Part shown: one piece after another, positions 1 through 8,162 of the stretch
Layout: every line of letters starts with the position of its first letter
Numbering within the stretch: position 1 is the stretch's first letter
NCBI RefSeq assembly: GCF_035984415.1
Contig: NZ_CP130720.1
Location: 2,294,001 to 2,358,000, forward strand
DNA length: 64,000 bases
Reading direction: 5' to 3'
Source: Streptomyces sp. NBC_01296
Lineage (GTDB): Bacteria > Actinomycetota > Actinomycetes > Streptomycetales > Streptomycetaceae
Notes under the pieces: generated by a model
Database searches by the model: none
What the model saw: the letters and a program-made list of their open reading frames with translations, nothing else
What the model was told of the DNA's origin: nothing
Position numbers and translations under genes: made by a program

Positions 1-756
1 CACCTGCTGGCCTCCCTGTGGCACGCCACCCCGGCCGAGCCCGCGCTGAAGGCCTTCGGCACCTTCGTGGAGCTGACCAACCTGGTCGGCGCGCTCGGCT
101 TCCAGCAGACGGTCCAGACCCTGGGCGGCCACCGCCTCCTGTGCATCGACGAGTTCGAACTGGACGACCCGGGCGACACCGTCCTGGTCTCCTCGCTGCT
201 CAGCCGCCTCGTCGAGCAGGGCGTGGCGCTCGCCGCCACCTCCAACACCCTGCCCGGCAAGCTCGGCGAGGGCCGGTTCGCCGCCGCGGACTTCCTGCGG
301 GAGATCCAGGGGCTCTCGGCGCAGTTCCGCCCGCTGCGCATCGACGGCCAGGACTACCGCCACCGCGGCCTGCCCCAGGCGCCGGCCCCGTTCTCGGACG
401 AGCAGGTCGCCAAGGCCGCGTACGCGACCGAGGGCGCGAGCCTGGACGACTTCCCGGGCCTCCTCGAACACCTGGCCCGGGTCCACCCCAGCCGGTACGG
501 CGCCCTCACGGACGGCATATCGGCGGTCTGCCTGACCGACGTCGGCCCGGTCCCGGACCAGTCGACGGCCCTGCGCCTCGTGGTCCTGGCGGACCGGCTG
601 TACGACCGCGAAATACCGGTCCTGGCATCGGGCGTCCCCTTCGACGAGCTCTTCAGTGGAGAAATGCTGAACGGCGGCTACCGCAAGAAGTACTTCCGGG
701 CCATCTCGAGGCTCACCGCACTGGCGCGCGACGCGAAACCCCTGGTGTCCCAGTAG
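1..756 (+). CDS. zapE: Cell division protein ZapE / AFG1-family ATPase, 5' truncated
   Basis: The reading frame is open from the first base to a TAG at 756, so only the C-terminal 251 residues are present. The Walker B segment LLCIDEFELDD and the downstream sensor-like ATSNTLP are the diagnostic AFG1/ZapE signatures; the Walker A loop lies upstream of the window. Family members are cytoplasmic ATPases; in E. coli ZapE acts on Z-ring stability under stress. The PhoX-like and PPK2 genes downstream share the strand but are separated by gaps. The family call is firm; the role in this organism is inferred. Confidence 0.85.
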   Translation, partial: HLLASLWHATPAEPALKAFGTFVELTNLVGALGFQQTVQTLGGHRLLCIDEFELDDPGDTVLVSSLLSRLVEQGVALAATSNTLPGKLGEGRFAAADFLREIQGLSAQFRPLRIDGQDYRHRGLPQAPAPFSDEQVAKAAYATEGASLDDFPGLLEHLARVHPSRYGALTDGISAVCLTDVGPVPDQSTALRLVVLADRLYDREIPVLASGVPFDELFSGEMLNGGYRKKYFRAISRLTALARDAKPLVSQ

Positions 757-826
757 GTTTGGAGGCGCCGGCCGTTCCCTATGGGCGACGGTCCGGCCGT
801 TCCCACTTCCTCCGAAGGGATCCACC

Positions 827-1252
827 ATGGCCACCACGCGTACCGCGCACACCAACTGGGAAGGCAACCTGCTCAAGGGCGCCGGTGTCGTCACCCTCGA
901 CTCCTCGGGTCAGGGCTCGTTCGACGTCTCCTGGCCGTCGCGCGCCGAGGCCGCGAACGGCAAGACCAGCCCGGAAGAGCTGATCGCCGCCGCGCACTCC
1001 AGCTGCTACTCGATGGCGCTCTCGCACGGCCTGGACGGTGCCGGCACCCCGCCCACCCGGGTGGAGACCAAGGCCGATGTGACCTTCCAGCCGGGTGAGG
1101 GCATCACGGGCATCCACCTGACGGTGCGCGCCGAGGTCCCGGGCCTGGACGCGGAGGGCTTCGCCGCGGCCGCGGAGGACGCGAAGAAGAACTGCCCGGT
1201 CAGCCAGGCCCTGACGGGCACGACGATCACCCTGAGCGCAGAGCTCATCTGA
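827..1252 (+). CDS. OsmC/Ohr-family peroxiredoxin
   Basis: This 141-residue protein has the usual OsmC length and the two family cysteines, one in HSSCYSM near residue 64 and one in KNCPVSQ near residue 124. OsmC-type enzymes reduce organic hydroperoxides in the cytosol as dimers using this Cys pair. The ATG is preceded by a purine-rich AAGGGA. HSSC without a following His-rich motif fits the OsmC subgroup better than Ohr. The gene stands alone, with a repeat element just after its stop. Confidence 0.88.
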   Translation: MATTRTAHTNWEGNLLKGAGVVTLDSSGQGSFDVSWPSRAEAANGKTSPEELIAAAHSSCYSMALSHGLDGAGTPPTRVETKADVTFQPGEGITGIHLTVRAEVPGLDAEGFAAAAEDAKKNCPVSQALTGTTITLSAELI

Positions 1253-1283
1253 CGGTTCCGCCCCGCGGAGGCGCCGGCCGGGC

Positions 1284-1327
1284 TTTCCAGCCCTGCCGGC
1301 GTTCGAGGCGCGGGGGGCCGGCCCCCG
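1284..1327. repeat. Streptomyces-type GC-rich intergenic repeat, copy A
   Basis: This segment contains TTCCAGCCCTGCCGGCG followed by TTCGAGGCGCGGGG and a C-rich end. It matches copy B at 23717-23767 with a few substitutions, and the reverse complement of the stretch at 9041-9080. I recall very similar sequences scattered between genes in many Streptomyces genomes. Here it lies just after the osmC stop and may act as a bidirectional terminator. Confidence 0.7.
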
Positions 1328-1418
1328 ACAGTGCGGCGGCTGCTCGGCGCGTCCGGTCGCGGGGCGCGGGGCCGCGTGGTAACACGGCCCCGTCACCCCC
1401 TCGCCCCGGGAGCCGCCG

Positions 1419-2771
1419 ATGTCCGTCACCCGCCGCACCCTGCTCGCCGCCGGCACCGGTACCGGCATCGCCTTCACCGGAGCCCTCGGCGCCCTCTTCG
1501 CCGGGAGCTCCCACGCCGCCCCGCCCCGGCAGGGGTACGGGCCGCTGCTCCCCGACCCCCGCAAGCTGCTCGACCTCCCCGCCGGGTTCCGCTACCGGGT
1601 ACTCTCCCGCGCCGGCGACCCCCTCCGCTCCGGCGAGGGCACCGTGCCGGCCAACTGCGACGGCATGGCCGCCTTCGACGCGGGCTCCGGCCGCGTCCGC
1701 CTCGTCCGCAACCACGAGAACCGCACCACCGCCGCCCTCCGCGTCCCCGCCGTCGACGGCCTCACGTACGACCCCCACGCCCTCGGCGGCTGCACCCTCC
1801 TCGACCTCGACCCGAGCGGCAGCGTCACCGCCGAGCGCGTCGCCCTCGCCGGCACCGCCGTCAACTGCGCTGGCGGGCGCACCCCCTGGAACACCTGGCT
1901 CAGCTGCGAGGAGACCGAGGACCGGGCCGGGACCTCCGGGTACACCGAGGACCACGGCTACGTCTTCGAGGTCGACCCCGCCGACCCGCGCCGCTCCGGC
2001 GCCGTCCCGCTCACCGCGATGGGCCGCTTCGCGCACGAGGCCGTCGCCGTGGACCCGTACCGCGGGACCGTCTACGAGACCGAGGACGCCTTCATCGAGC
2101 CCTTCGGGCTCTTCTACCGCTTCCTGCCCGCGCAGCCGCTGCGCGGCCCCGGCTCCCTCCGCGCCGGCGGCACCCTCCACGCCCTGCGGGTCCCCGGCGT
2201 CCCGGACCTCTCCGTCGTGCAGGAGCCCGGCGCCGAGTTCCCGGTCGAGTGGGTCCCCGTACCGGACCCCTCGGCGGCGGGCACCCCGATCCGGTTCCAG
2301 GACTTCGGGCCGGGCGGGATCACCCACGCGCAGAAGCTGGAGGGCTGCTACTGGGGCGACGGCGGCGTCCACTTCGTCTCCAGCTACGCCCGCACCCTCG
2401 AGGGCGCGGCCGCCGACCACCACGGCCAGGTGTGGTTCCACGATCCGGGACGCTCAACGATCCGCCTGGACGTGCTCTTCGGCCCGGCCGCCGACATCCA
2501 GCTCCCGGGGGACTCCCCCGACAACATCTGCCTGGCCCCGGACGGCGGCCTGATGGTGTGCGAGGACGGCGGCGGGGCGCAGTACGTCTTCGGCGTCACC
2601 CCGGGCGGCGAGGTCTACCCGATGGCCCGCAACGCCGAAGACATCGGGCGGCCCGGCGCCCCGGAGTGGGGGGAGTTCGCCGGGGTCACCTTCTCCCCGG
2701 ACGGGCGGACGATGTACGTCAACGCCTACACGCCCGGGACCACCTTCGCCGTGACGGGCCCCTGGCGCTGA
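1419..2771 (+). CDS. PhoX-family (DUF839) Tat-exported phosphatase-like protein
   Basis: The 450-residue product begins with a Tat signal (SVTRRTLLAAGTGTG, hydrophobic core, SHAAP cleavage region). The mature part looks like the DUF839/PhoX beta-propeller family: VRNHENR, a WNTWLSCEET segment, HEAVAVDP, and a late DNICLAPDGGL strand. PhoX enzymes are extracellular Ca/Fe-dependent alkaline phosphatases, but many actinobacterial DUF839 members are untested. The gene stands alone with its own start 92 bp past the repeat. Family assignment is good; phosphatase activity is inferred. Confidence 0.8.
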   Translation: MSVTRRTLLAAGTGTGIAFTGALGALFAGSSHAAPPRQGYGPLLPDPRKLLDLPAGFRYRVLSRAGDPLRSGEGTVPANCDGMAAFDAGSGRVRLVRNHENRTTAALRVPAVDGLTYDPHALGGCTLLDLDPSGSVTAERVALAGTAVNCAGGRTPWNTWLSCEETEDRAGTSGYTEDHGYVFEVDPADPRRSGAVPLTAMGRFAHEAVAVDPYRGTVYETEDAFIEPFGLFYRFLPAQPLRGPGSLRAGGTLHALRVPGVPDLSVVQEPGAEFPVEWVPVPDPSAAGTPIRFQDFGPGGITHAQKLEGCYWGDGGVHFVSSYARTLEGAAADHHGQVWFHDPGRSTIRLDVLFGPAADIQLPGDSPDNICLAPDGGLMVCEDGGGAQYVFGVTPGGEVYPMARNAEDIGRPGAPEWGEFAGVTFSPDGRTMYVNAYTPGTTFAVTGPWR

Positions 2772-2840
2772 ACCGGGCGCGCCCTCGCGACCCCGTCCGA
2801 TGTGGTGGAGGATCGGAGGGAATCGACCGGATCGGGGTAG

Positions 2841-3827
2841 GTGACGGTGGCCGAGAAGACCAAGAAGAAGGACGCGAAGGAAAAGAAGGACAAGAAGGGC
2901 AAGGACGAGAAGGGCGGCAAGGCCCCGAAGCGGGCCGGGCGGGCCGAGCCGCCCGCCCCGGACGCCCCGCTGCGTCCCCTGCTGCGCGCCCCGGCAGGTG
3001 TGGGGGTACCTCCCGGCGGTAGCCGGGGGAGCATCGACCTCGGCGCCTTCGATCCCGCCGCGACCCCCGGCGGGCCGGCCGGCAAGGCCGCAGGCCTCGC
3101 CGCCACCGCGCAGCTGGCCGGGCCGCTCGCCGCCCTGCAGGAACGGCTGTACGCGGCGAGCACCGCCGGCGACCGCCGCCGGGTCCTGCTCGTCCTCCAG
3201 GGCATGGACACCAGCGGCAAGGGCGGCACGGTCAAGCACGTGATCGGCCTGTTCAACCCCTCCGGCTGCCGGATCAGGGCCTTCAAGGCGCCCACGCCGG
3301 AGGAGCACGCACACCCCTTCCTCTGGCGCATCAGGAAGGCCCTCCCCGTGCCGGGCGAGATCGGCATCTTCGACCGCTCGCACTACGAGGACGTCCTCGT
3401 CGCCCGCGTCCGCGAGCTGGTGTCGCGCAGTCAGCTGAACCGCCGCTACGCCCAGATCAACCGGTTCGAGCAGTCCCTCGCGGACGACGGCGTCACCCTG
3501 GTGAAGGTCTTCCTCCACATCAGCCACGAGGAGCAGCGCGAGCGGCTGCTGGGGCGGCTCGACAACCCCGACAAGCACTGGAAGTTCAGCCCGGCCGACA
3601 TCGACGACCGCGGCCTGTGGCCCGAGTACCGGCACGCGTACGAGCTGGCCCTGGAGCGCTGCTCCAGCGACGCCGCGCCCTGGTACGTGGTCCCCGCGGA
3701 CCGGAAGTGGTACCGCAACTGGGCGGTCAGCAAGCTGCTGCTGGAGCATCTGGAGGAGCTGGATCCGCGCTATCCCGCGGCCGGTTTCGACGTGGCGGAG
3801 TGCCGCAAGCGGCTGCTGGAGACCTGA
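2841..3827 (+). CDS. Polyphosphate kinase 2 family protein (polyphosphate:nucleotide phosphotransferase)
   Basis: This is a 328-residue PPK2-type kinase that moves phosphate between polyphosphate and nucleotides. The P-loop-like GMDTSGKGG is near residue 125, followed by the Walker B region FDRSHYEDVL and the lid segment RLDNPDKHWKFSP. Before the kinase core lies a roughly 50-residue leader rich in Lys and Asp/Glu, then a short in-frame palindromic repeat (about residues 54-64). Both are extra to the usual fold. The start is GTG at 2841; GTG at 2847 is also possible. Confidence 0.87.
   Translation: MTVAEKTKKKDAKEKKDKKGKDEKGGKAPKRAGRAEPPAPDAPLRPLLRAPAGVGVPPGGSRGSIDLGAFDPAATPGGPAGKAAGLAATAQLAGPLAALQERLYAASTAGDRRRVLLVLQGMDTSGKGGTVKHVIGLFNPSGCRIRAFKAPTPEEHAHPFLWRIRKALPVPGEIGIFDRSHYEDVLVARVRELVSRSQLNRRYAQINRFEQSLADDGVTLVKVFLHISHEEQRERLLGRLDNPDKHWKFSPADIDDRGLWPEYRHAYELALERCSSDAAPWYVVPADRKWYRNWAVSKLLLEHLEELDPRYPAAGFDVAECRKRLLET
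3001..3032. repeat. In-frame 32-bp palindromic element inside the PPK2 gene
   Basis: TGGGGGTACCTCCCGG followed by CGGTAGCCGGGGGAGC can fold on itself. The same pattern occurs in the mgtA-type gene (49386-49416, opposite orientation) and the MNIO gene (9003-9035). Here it encodes a Gly/Pro/Ser stretch in the linker before the kinase domain and keeps the frame open. Confidence 0.65.
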
Positions 3828-3895
3828 CGCCCGTCACACGGTCGGGCGATTCGTATGCCCGCGCCCGCGCCGCTGCGGTCTGCTTGGCAGATGGT

Positions 3896-3912
3896 CATAT
3901 ATTTTGCGTCCG
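3896..3912 (+). promoter_or_regulatory. AT-rich -10 region; likely leaderless start at GTG 3912
   Basis: CATATATTTT is strikingly AT-rich in this DNA. TATATT at 3898-3903 is a good -10 hexamer lying 8 nt before the GTG at 3912. This suggests a leaderless transcript and argues against the upstream ATG at 3855. No strong -35 is visible. Confidence 0.4.
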
Positions 3913-4844
3913 TGACCCTTTCTGTGCGCAATGTGGCGGTCGCGGCCGCCCTCAGTGCCGCTCTCTGCAGCGCCCTCGCCGGATGCGGAGGCGGCAGCGG
4001 CAGCTCCGCATCCGGTTCCGGTTCCGGCCACCAGGCCGCCCGTATGGGCACCCCCGGGCCCTCCGCGTCGCCGTCCTCCGCCTCCTCGGCCGGCGCGCCG
4101 CAGGCCGCCGGCTCCTCCCCGGCCGCCGCCCCGCCGCCCGCCAAGGCCCCGACCCTGGCGCCCGGCCCGAACGGCCTGACCCCGGTCTTCGAGCGGGCGA
4201 AGCAGCAGACCGACAAGACCGTCGCGCTGACCTTCGACGCCGACATGACCTCCGACCAGGGGCCGCGCGCCGCGGGCGGGGAGCACTTCGACAACCCCCA
4301 GCTGATCTCGACCCTGCGCACGCTCAAGGTGCCCTCGACGATCTTCATGACCGGCCGCTGGGCCGAGGAGTACCCGGACCAGGCCAAGGCCATCGGCACC
4401 GACCCGAACTTCGAGATCGCGAACCACTCGTACAGCCACCACGCCTTCACCTCTCCCTGCTACGGGCTCCCGGCGCTCGACGCGGCCGCCGCCCGCGCCG
4501 ACGTGGACCGGGCCTTCGCCGCGTTCCGTACGGCCGGCGCGGTCAACACGGTCCCGTACTTCCGCTTCCCCGGCGGCTGCTACAACGACCAGGCGCTGCG
4601 CGCCATCTCCACGGCCAAGGTCACGGCCGTCCAGTGGGACGTGGTCAGCGGGGACGCCTTCGCCAAGGACCCGGACGCGGTGGCCGAGCAGGTCCTCACC
4701 GGGGTGAAGCCCGGCTCGGTGGTGGTCATGCACTGCACGCGCAGCGCCGCCCCCGTCACCGAGGAGGCCGTCCAGAAGATCGTCCCGGAGCTGCGCAAGC
4801 GCGGCTACCGCTTCGTGAAGGTGTCCGAGCTCATCGGCAAGTAG
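3912..4844 (+). CDS. Polysaccharide deacetylase (NodB domain) lipoprotein
   Basis: The product of about 310 residues starts with a lipoprotein signal ending in the lipobox LAGC, then a Ser/Ala/Pro-rich linker. The NodB domain follows with motif 1 TFDAD, motif 2 HSYSHH, motif 3 RFPGG, motif 4 WDVVSGD and the late VVVMHC His. These supply the metal-binding Asp-His-His triad and the catalytic base. Such enzymes remove acetyl groups from cell-surface glycans. GTG 3912 is chosen because it gives a compact signal peptide next to a -10 box; ATG at 3855 would put 19 extra residues in front. Confidence 0.85.
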   Translation: MTLSVRNVAVAAALSAALCSALAGCGGGSGSSASGSGSGHQAARMGTPGPSASPSSASSAGAPQAAGSSPAAAPPPAKAPTLAPGPNGLTPVFERAKQQTDKTVALTFDADMTSDQGPRAAGGEHFDNPQLISTLRTLKVPSTIFMTGRWAEEYPDQAKAIGTDPNFEIANHSYSHHAFTSPCYGLPALDAAAARADVDRAFAAFRTAGAVNTVPYFRFPGGCYNDQALRAISTAKVTAVQWDVVSGDAFAKDPDAVAEQVLTGVKPGSVVVMHCTRSAAPVTEEAVQKIVPELRKRGYRFVKVSELIGK

Positions 4845-4862
4845 GCCGCCCCGGGCCTGGCC

Positions 4863-5063
4863 TCAGCCGGAGCAGGCGGTGCGCTGCGCGTCCTGCCACT
4901 CGCACACCGGGCACAGCACCCGGCCCGGGGTCGCGACCCCGTACTCGGTGGGCTTGCCGCACTCCACGCAGTCGGCGTACGGCGGCCCGGCCACTCGCCC
5001 CACGGGCGCCGCCGGGGCTGGGCAGTACGACTCGGCCCCGGTCGGCGCGTCCACTTCGTCCAT
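4863..5063 (-). CDS. Small zinc-ribbon protein (66 aa)
   Basis: A short ORF of 66 residues starts at ATG 5061-5063 (MDEVDAPTG) and ends at TGA 4863. It contains two knuckles, CVEC at residues 32-35 and CPVC at 51-54, which would hold one zinc ion. It lies 14 bp after the ABC permease on the same strand and may be co-transcribed. I do not recognise a named family; its role is unknown. Confidence 0.6.
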   Translation of the reverse strand: MDEVDAPTGAESYCPAPAAPVGRVAGPPYADCVECGKPTEYGVATPGRVLCPVCEWQDAQRTACSG

Positions 5064-5077
5064 GCCCCCGAGCGTAC

Positions 5078-5731
5078 TCAGCCCCGCCGCGCGCTGACGA
5101 GGCAGGCCACCGCACCCGCCCCGCAGGCCAGCACCAGCGATCCCGCGAAGGCCGCCAGCGGCAGCGTCACGGCCTCCACCCGGGAACCCTCCACCAGCGC
5201 GGTCACCGCGCTGCGCGCCGGGGAGCCGGCGATGCCCCACGCCAGCAGCGAGCCCAGGCCGCCCGCCAGGACCGCGAGCCCCGTCGACCGCAGCAGCGGC
5301 CGGCTGCACAACGCCCCCACGGCCGCCCCGGTCAGCGCGCACGCGAGGACCGCCAGCGCCCCGGCCAGGGCGGCGTCCTGCGGCTCCACCTTGCGTCCGG
5401 GGTTGCCGATCAGCAGCACCACCACCGTGCCCAAGGCCCCGGCGAGCAGCGCCCCGCCCAGCGCGACGAGCAGGGCCGCCGCGTGCACCCGTACGGGACC
5501 GGCCGCCGCGGCCGCGCAGTCGCGGGCGGCGTCGGGCTCGTTGGTCACGCAGACCCGGACCAGCCAGACCGTCAACGGCACCAGTCCGGCGGCCGCGAAG
5601 CCCAGCGAGTCCAGCAGCGGGTCGCCCGGGCGGACCCCGGCGGCCAGGAAGGCCGCGTACACGACCAGCGGGCCGATCCAGCGCTGGGAGCGCAGCAGCA
5701 GCGCGCACTGGTAGCGCAGCAGGCCGGTCAC
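5078..5731 (-). CDS. ABC transporter permease (about six membrane segments)
   Basis: This protein of 217 residues is almost entirely hydrophobic, with roughly six predicted membrane helices and a basic N-terminus (LLRYQCALLLRSQRW). It starts at a GTG overlapping the stop of the ATPase gene as GTGA, so the two are translationally coupled. This looks like an ABC-2-type membrane partner. The substrate cannot be read from sequence. Confidence 0.7.
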   Translation of the reverse strand: MTGLLRYQCALLLRSQRWIGPLVVYAAFLAAGVRPGDPLLDSLGFAAAGLVPLTVWLVRVCVTNEPDAARDCAAAAAGPVRVHAAALLVALGGALLAGALGTVVVLLIGNPGRKVEPQDAALAGALAVLACALTGAAVGALCSRPLLRSTGLAVLAGGLGSLLAWGIAGSPARSAVTALVEGSRVEAVTLPLAAFAGSLVLACGAGAVACLVSARRG

Positions 5732-6534
5732 GGCAGTTCCTCCACGGCTCTGATGTGCCAGGGCGCGGGCGCGGTGAGCAGTTCGCGCAGCACGGCGTCG
5801 GAACGGGCGGCGGGCACCGTCAGCAGCAGGCCCCCGCCGGGCGCGGGCGCGGGCGCGGCGGCCAGGCCCGCGGGCGGCTCGGCGCCGGGTGGCCCGGCGG
5901 CCTCGATCCGCACGTACGGCCCCGCATCGGCAGGCTCCCGTACGGGGACCAGCGCGGCCCCCTCGACCCGGTGGTGCGCATCGGCCGATCCGGCGAGCCG
6001 CGCCGGATCGTGGTCGACGAAGACCACCGTGCCCCCGGCGGCGGTCCGCTCTGCGACGGCCCGGTCCAGCTCGGCGCGGGCGGGCACGTCCAGCCCTGTC
6101 CAGGCCTCGTCGAGGACGAGCAGCCCGGGCTCGGCGAGCAGAGCCTGCGCGACGGCCACCTTCTGGCTGCTGCCCTTGGAGAGTTCGGCCAGCGGGGTGT
6201 GCGCGTACCCGGCCGCCCCGAACCGCTCCAGCCACTCGGCGGCCCGGTCCGCCGCCTCGCCGCGTGCCAGCCCGTGCACCCGGCCCATGTGGGTCAGGTA
6301 GGCCGCCGCGGTGAGCGGCAGCGCCGCCGGGAAACGCTCGGGGACGTACGCCGTACGGCTTGGCCGGCCGGTGATCCGCCCCTCGGACGGGGTGTCGATC
6401 CCGGCGACGATGCGCAGCAGGGTGGACTTGCCGCCGCCGTTGGGGCCTTCGATCCGGACGAGGGCCCCGGGCGGCAGCTCCAGGGCGACCCCGCGCAGCA
6501 CCCAGGGCCGCCGCAGCCCGTAGCGGCGGCCCAC
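5728..6534 (-). CDS. ABC transporter ATP-binding protein
   Basis: The 268-residue ATPase has Walker A GPNGGGKST, a signature-like LSKGSSQKVAVAQ, Walker B LLVLDEAWTGLD and the switch His in FVDHDPARL. The C-terminal 80 residues are Ala/Pro/Gly-rich and unlike the conserved fold. The first available start is GTG 6534, but the frame stays open upstream and encodes LKLTG just before it, the usual first strand of an ABC domain. The true start may therefore be a non-standard codon near the stop of the AIM24 gene. It pairs with the permease downstream. Confidence 0.82.
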   Translation of the reverse strand: MGRRYGLRRPWVLRGVALELPPGALVRIEGPNGGGKSTLLRIVAGIDTPSEGRITGRPSRTAYVPERFPAALPLTAAAYLTHMGRVHGLARGEAADRAAEWLERFGAAGYAHTPLAELSKGSSQKVAVAQALLAEPGLLVLDEAWTGLDVPARAELDRAVAERTAAGGTVVFVDHDPARLAGSADAHHRVEGAALVPVREPADAGPYVRIEAAGPPGAEPPAGLAAAPAPAPGGGLLLTVPAARSDAVLRELLTAPAPWHIRAVEELP

Positions 6535-6545
6535 ACCGGTCAGCT

Positions 6546-7220
6546 TCAGTGGGACGCCGCCGTCTCGGTCACCTCGCTGGGGCGGACGATGACGAAGCCC
6601 TCGCCGCGCAGCATCAGCTGGACGGCCTCGCCGGAGCCGCCGCGGATCATCGAGCCGACCGACTGGGAGCGGTGCAGGCCCGTCTCGAGCTGGGCGCTCC
6701 AGCCGACGACCGCGTCGGTGTCCACGTACACCGGGTTCTGCGCCGTGACCGGGATGATGATCGGGTGGCCGTCGCAGACGACGGCGAGCTTGCCGGTGCC
6801 GGTGAAGAGGCTGTTGAAGAGGCCGCCGCCGGTCATGCCGGCGCCCTTCACCATCTTTATCTCGTACGCGAGCGTGGGGTCGAAGCAGAGCACGTTGCGG
6901 CCGTTGATGGTCAGCGAGTCACCGGGCTCGAAGTCGATGATGAAGCACTGTTCGGCCCGGTGCGCGAACCAGGCCTCGCCCTGCCCGCGTACGGACATCA
7001 GCGCGAGGCCCTCGCCGGTGACGGCGCGCTTGAGCATGCCGCCTATGCCCTGGCCCTTGCGCTCGAACTGGAGGTTCCCCCGGAACGCGACCATCGAGCC
7101 CTGACGGGCCAGCATTTCACCGTTGACGGTGTACTTCACGGACTTGGCGTTCTGCAGGGTCATGCCCGGAGCAGCGGCCGGCTGGGCCAGGTTCTCGGAC
7201 GCAAAAAGATCGCTCTTCAT
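6546..7220 (-). CDS. AIM24-family protein
   Basis: The 224-residue product (start MKSDLFASEN) matches the AIM24/DUF124 beta-sandwich family: KYTVNGEMLARQGSM near the start, a Gly-rich middle (GGGLFNSLFTGTGK) and a VGWSAQLET segment. Bacterial members are small, often clustered with stress genes, and have no proven activity. An upstream start at 7247 adds only nine residues and is less likely. It is followed directly by the ABC ATPase gene, so the three minus-strand genes probably form one unit. Confidence 0.8.
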   Translation of the reverse strand: MKSDLFASENLAQPAAAPGMTLQNAKSVKYTVNGEMLARQGSMVAFRGNLQFERKGQGIGGMLKRAVTGEGLALMSVRGQGEAWFAHRAEQCFIIDFEPGDSLTINGRNVLCFDPTLAYEIKMVKGAGMTGGGLFNSLFTGTGKLAVVCDGHPIIIPVTAQNPVYVDTDAVVGWSAQLETGLHRSQSVGSMIRGGSGEAVQLMLRGEGFVIVRPSEVTETAASH

Positions 7221-7291
7221 GCGCTCGATCCTCACCCGCCCGAGCACCCCTCGGCATCATCCTGAAGGGGGAGCCTGGCATCCTTGGCGGG

Positions 7292-8059
7292 ATGAGCAGC
7301 CAGCACCGGAACCACACTTCAGACGTACCTGCCGTCGGGGCGGACAGCCCGCTTCGGCAGGAGCACGTCGCCCGCGACGAGGCACCGCAGTTCGTGCTGC
7401 CGCTGGTCGTACGGATCGAGAAGGCCGAACCGCCCGCCCGGACGGACGCGCTGGAGACGGCGGCCCGGGCCGTGCTGGTCCTGCTGACGGACGAGCGGGC
7501 GCACGGCGAGGGCGAGTGGGCCGAGGCGGTCCGGGACTGGCAGGACGCGCGGATCCGGAAGGTGGTGCGGCGGGCGCGCGGGGCGGAGTGGCGCAAGGCC
7601 GGCACCCTGCCCGGCGTCACGGTGCACGGTGACATGTCGGAGGTACGGGTCTTCCCGCCGGTGCCGTTGGACGGCTGGCCCAAGGAGCTCGCGAAGCTCC
7701 AGGTCTCGGGGACCGATCTCGACGACCCGGAGCCGGCCGCTCCGGCCGCCCCGGGGATTGCGGTGCTGTGGCTCAACCCGGACCTGGAGATGTCCGCCGG
7801 CAAGGCGATGGCCCAGGCCGGGCACGCGGCTCAGCTGGCGTGGTGGGAGCTGACCGGCCCCGAGCGCACCGCCTGGCAGGACTCCGGTTTCCGGCTGGCC
7901 GTACGGACGGCGGCGCGCGAGCGGTGGGCGGAGCTGAGCGGGAGCGGGCTCCCGGTCGTCCGGGACGCCGGGTTCACGGAGATCGCACCCGGTTCGGCGA
8001 CGGTGGTCGCCGACCATCCGGCCCTGCGGGCCCGGCTCGCCGGCGGAGTTTCGCGCTGA
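7292..8059 (+). CDS. Peptidyl-tRNA hydrolase, Pth2-like domain
   Basis: The C-terminal part (about residues 155-240) carries the Pth2 signature SAGKAMAQAGHAAQLAW, whose Lys and His residues belong to the active-site region. Pth2 enzymes release tRNA from stalled peptidyl-tRNA. The N-terminal 150 residues (PQFVLPLVVRIEKAEPP, TDALETAARAVL) are extra compared with archaeal Pth2 of about 120 residues. This long architecture is common in Streptomyces. It is transcribed divergently from the AIM24 gene. Confidence 0.75.
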   Translation: MSSQHRNHTSDVPAVGADSPLRQEHVARDEAPQFVLPLVVRIEKAEPPARTDALETAARAVLVLLTDERAHGEGEWAEAVRDWQDARIRKVVRRARGAEWRKAGTLPGVTVHGDMSEVRVFPPVPLDGWPKELAKLQVSGTDLDDPEPAAPAAPGIAVLWLNPDLEMSAGKAMAQAGHAAQLAWWELTGPERTAWQDSGFRLAVRTAARERWAELSGSGLPVVRDAGFTEIAPGSATVVADHPALRARLAGGVSR

Positions 8060-8162
8060 CGCGGAACCTCAAATGTTGCTCTGAACGTCCCCGTCCGCGG
8101 TTGGCCTGACTCCGTCGGGGCCATGACATCGGCACACGACCGATGAGAGGGGGCGAGGGGAC

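Noticed and set aside
3855..3911. ATG 3855 as the start of the polysaccharide deacetylase
   Set aside because: It would place a -10-like TATATT inside the gene and give an overlong signal peptide; GTG 3912 is more natural.
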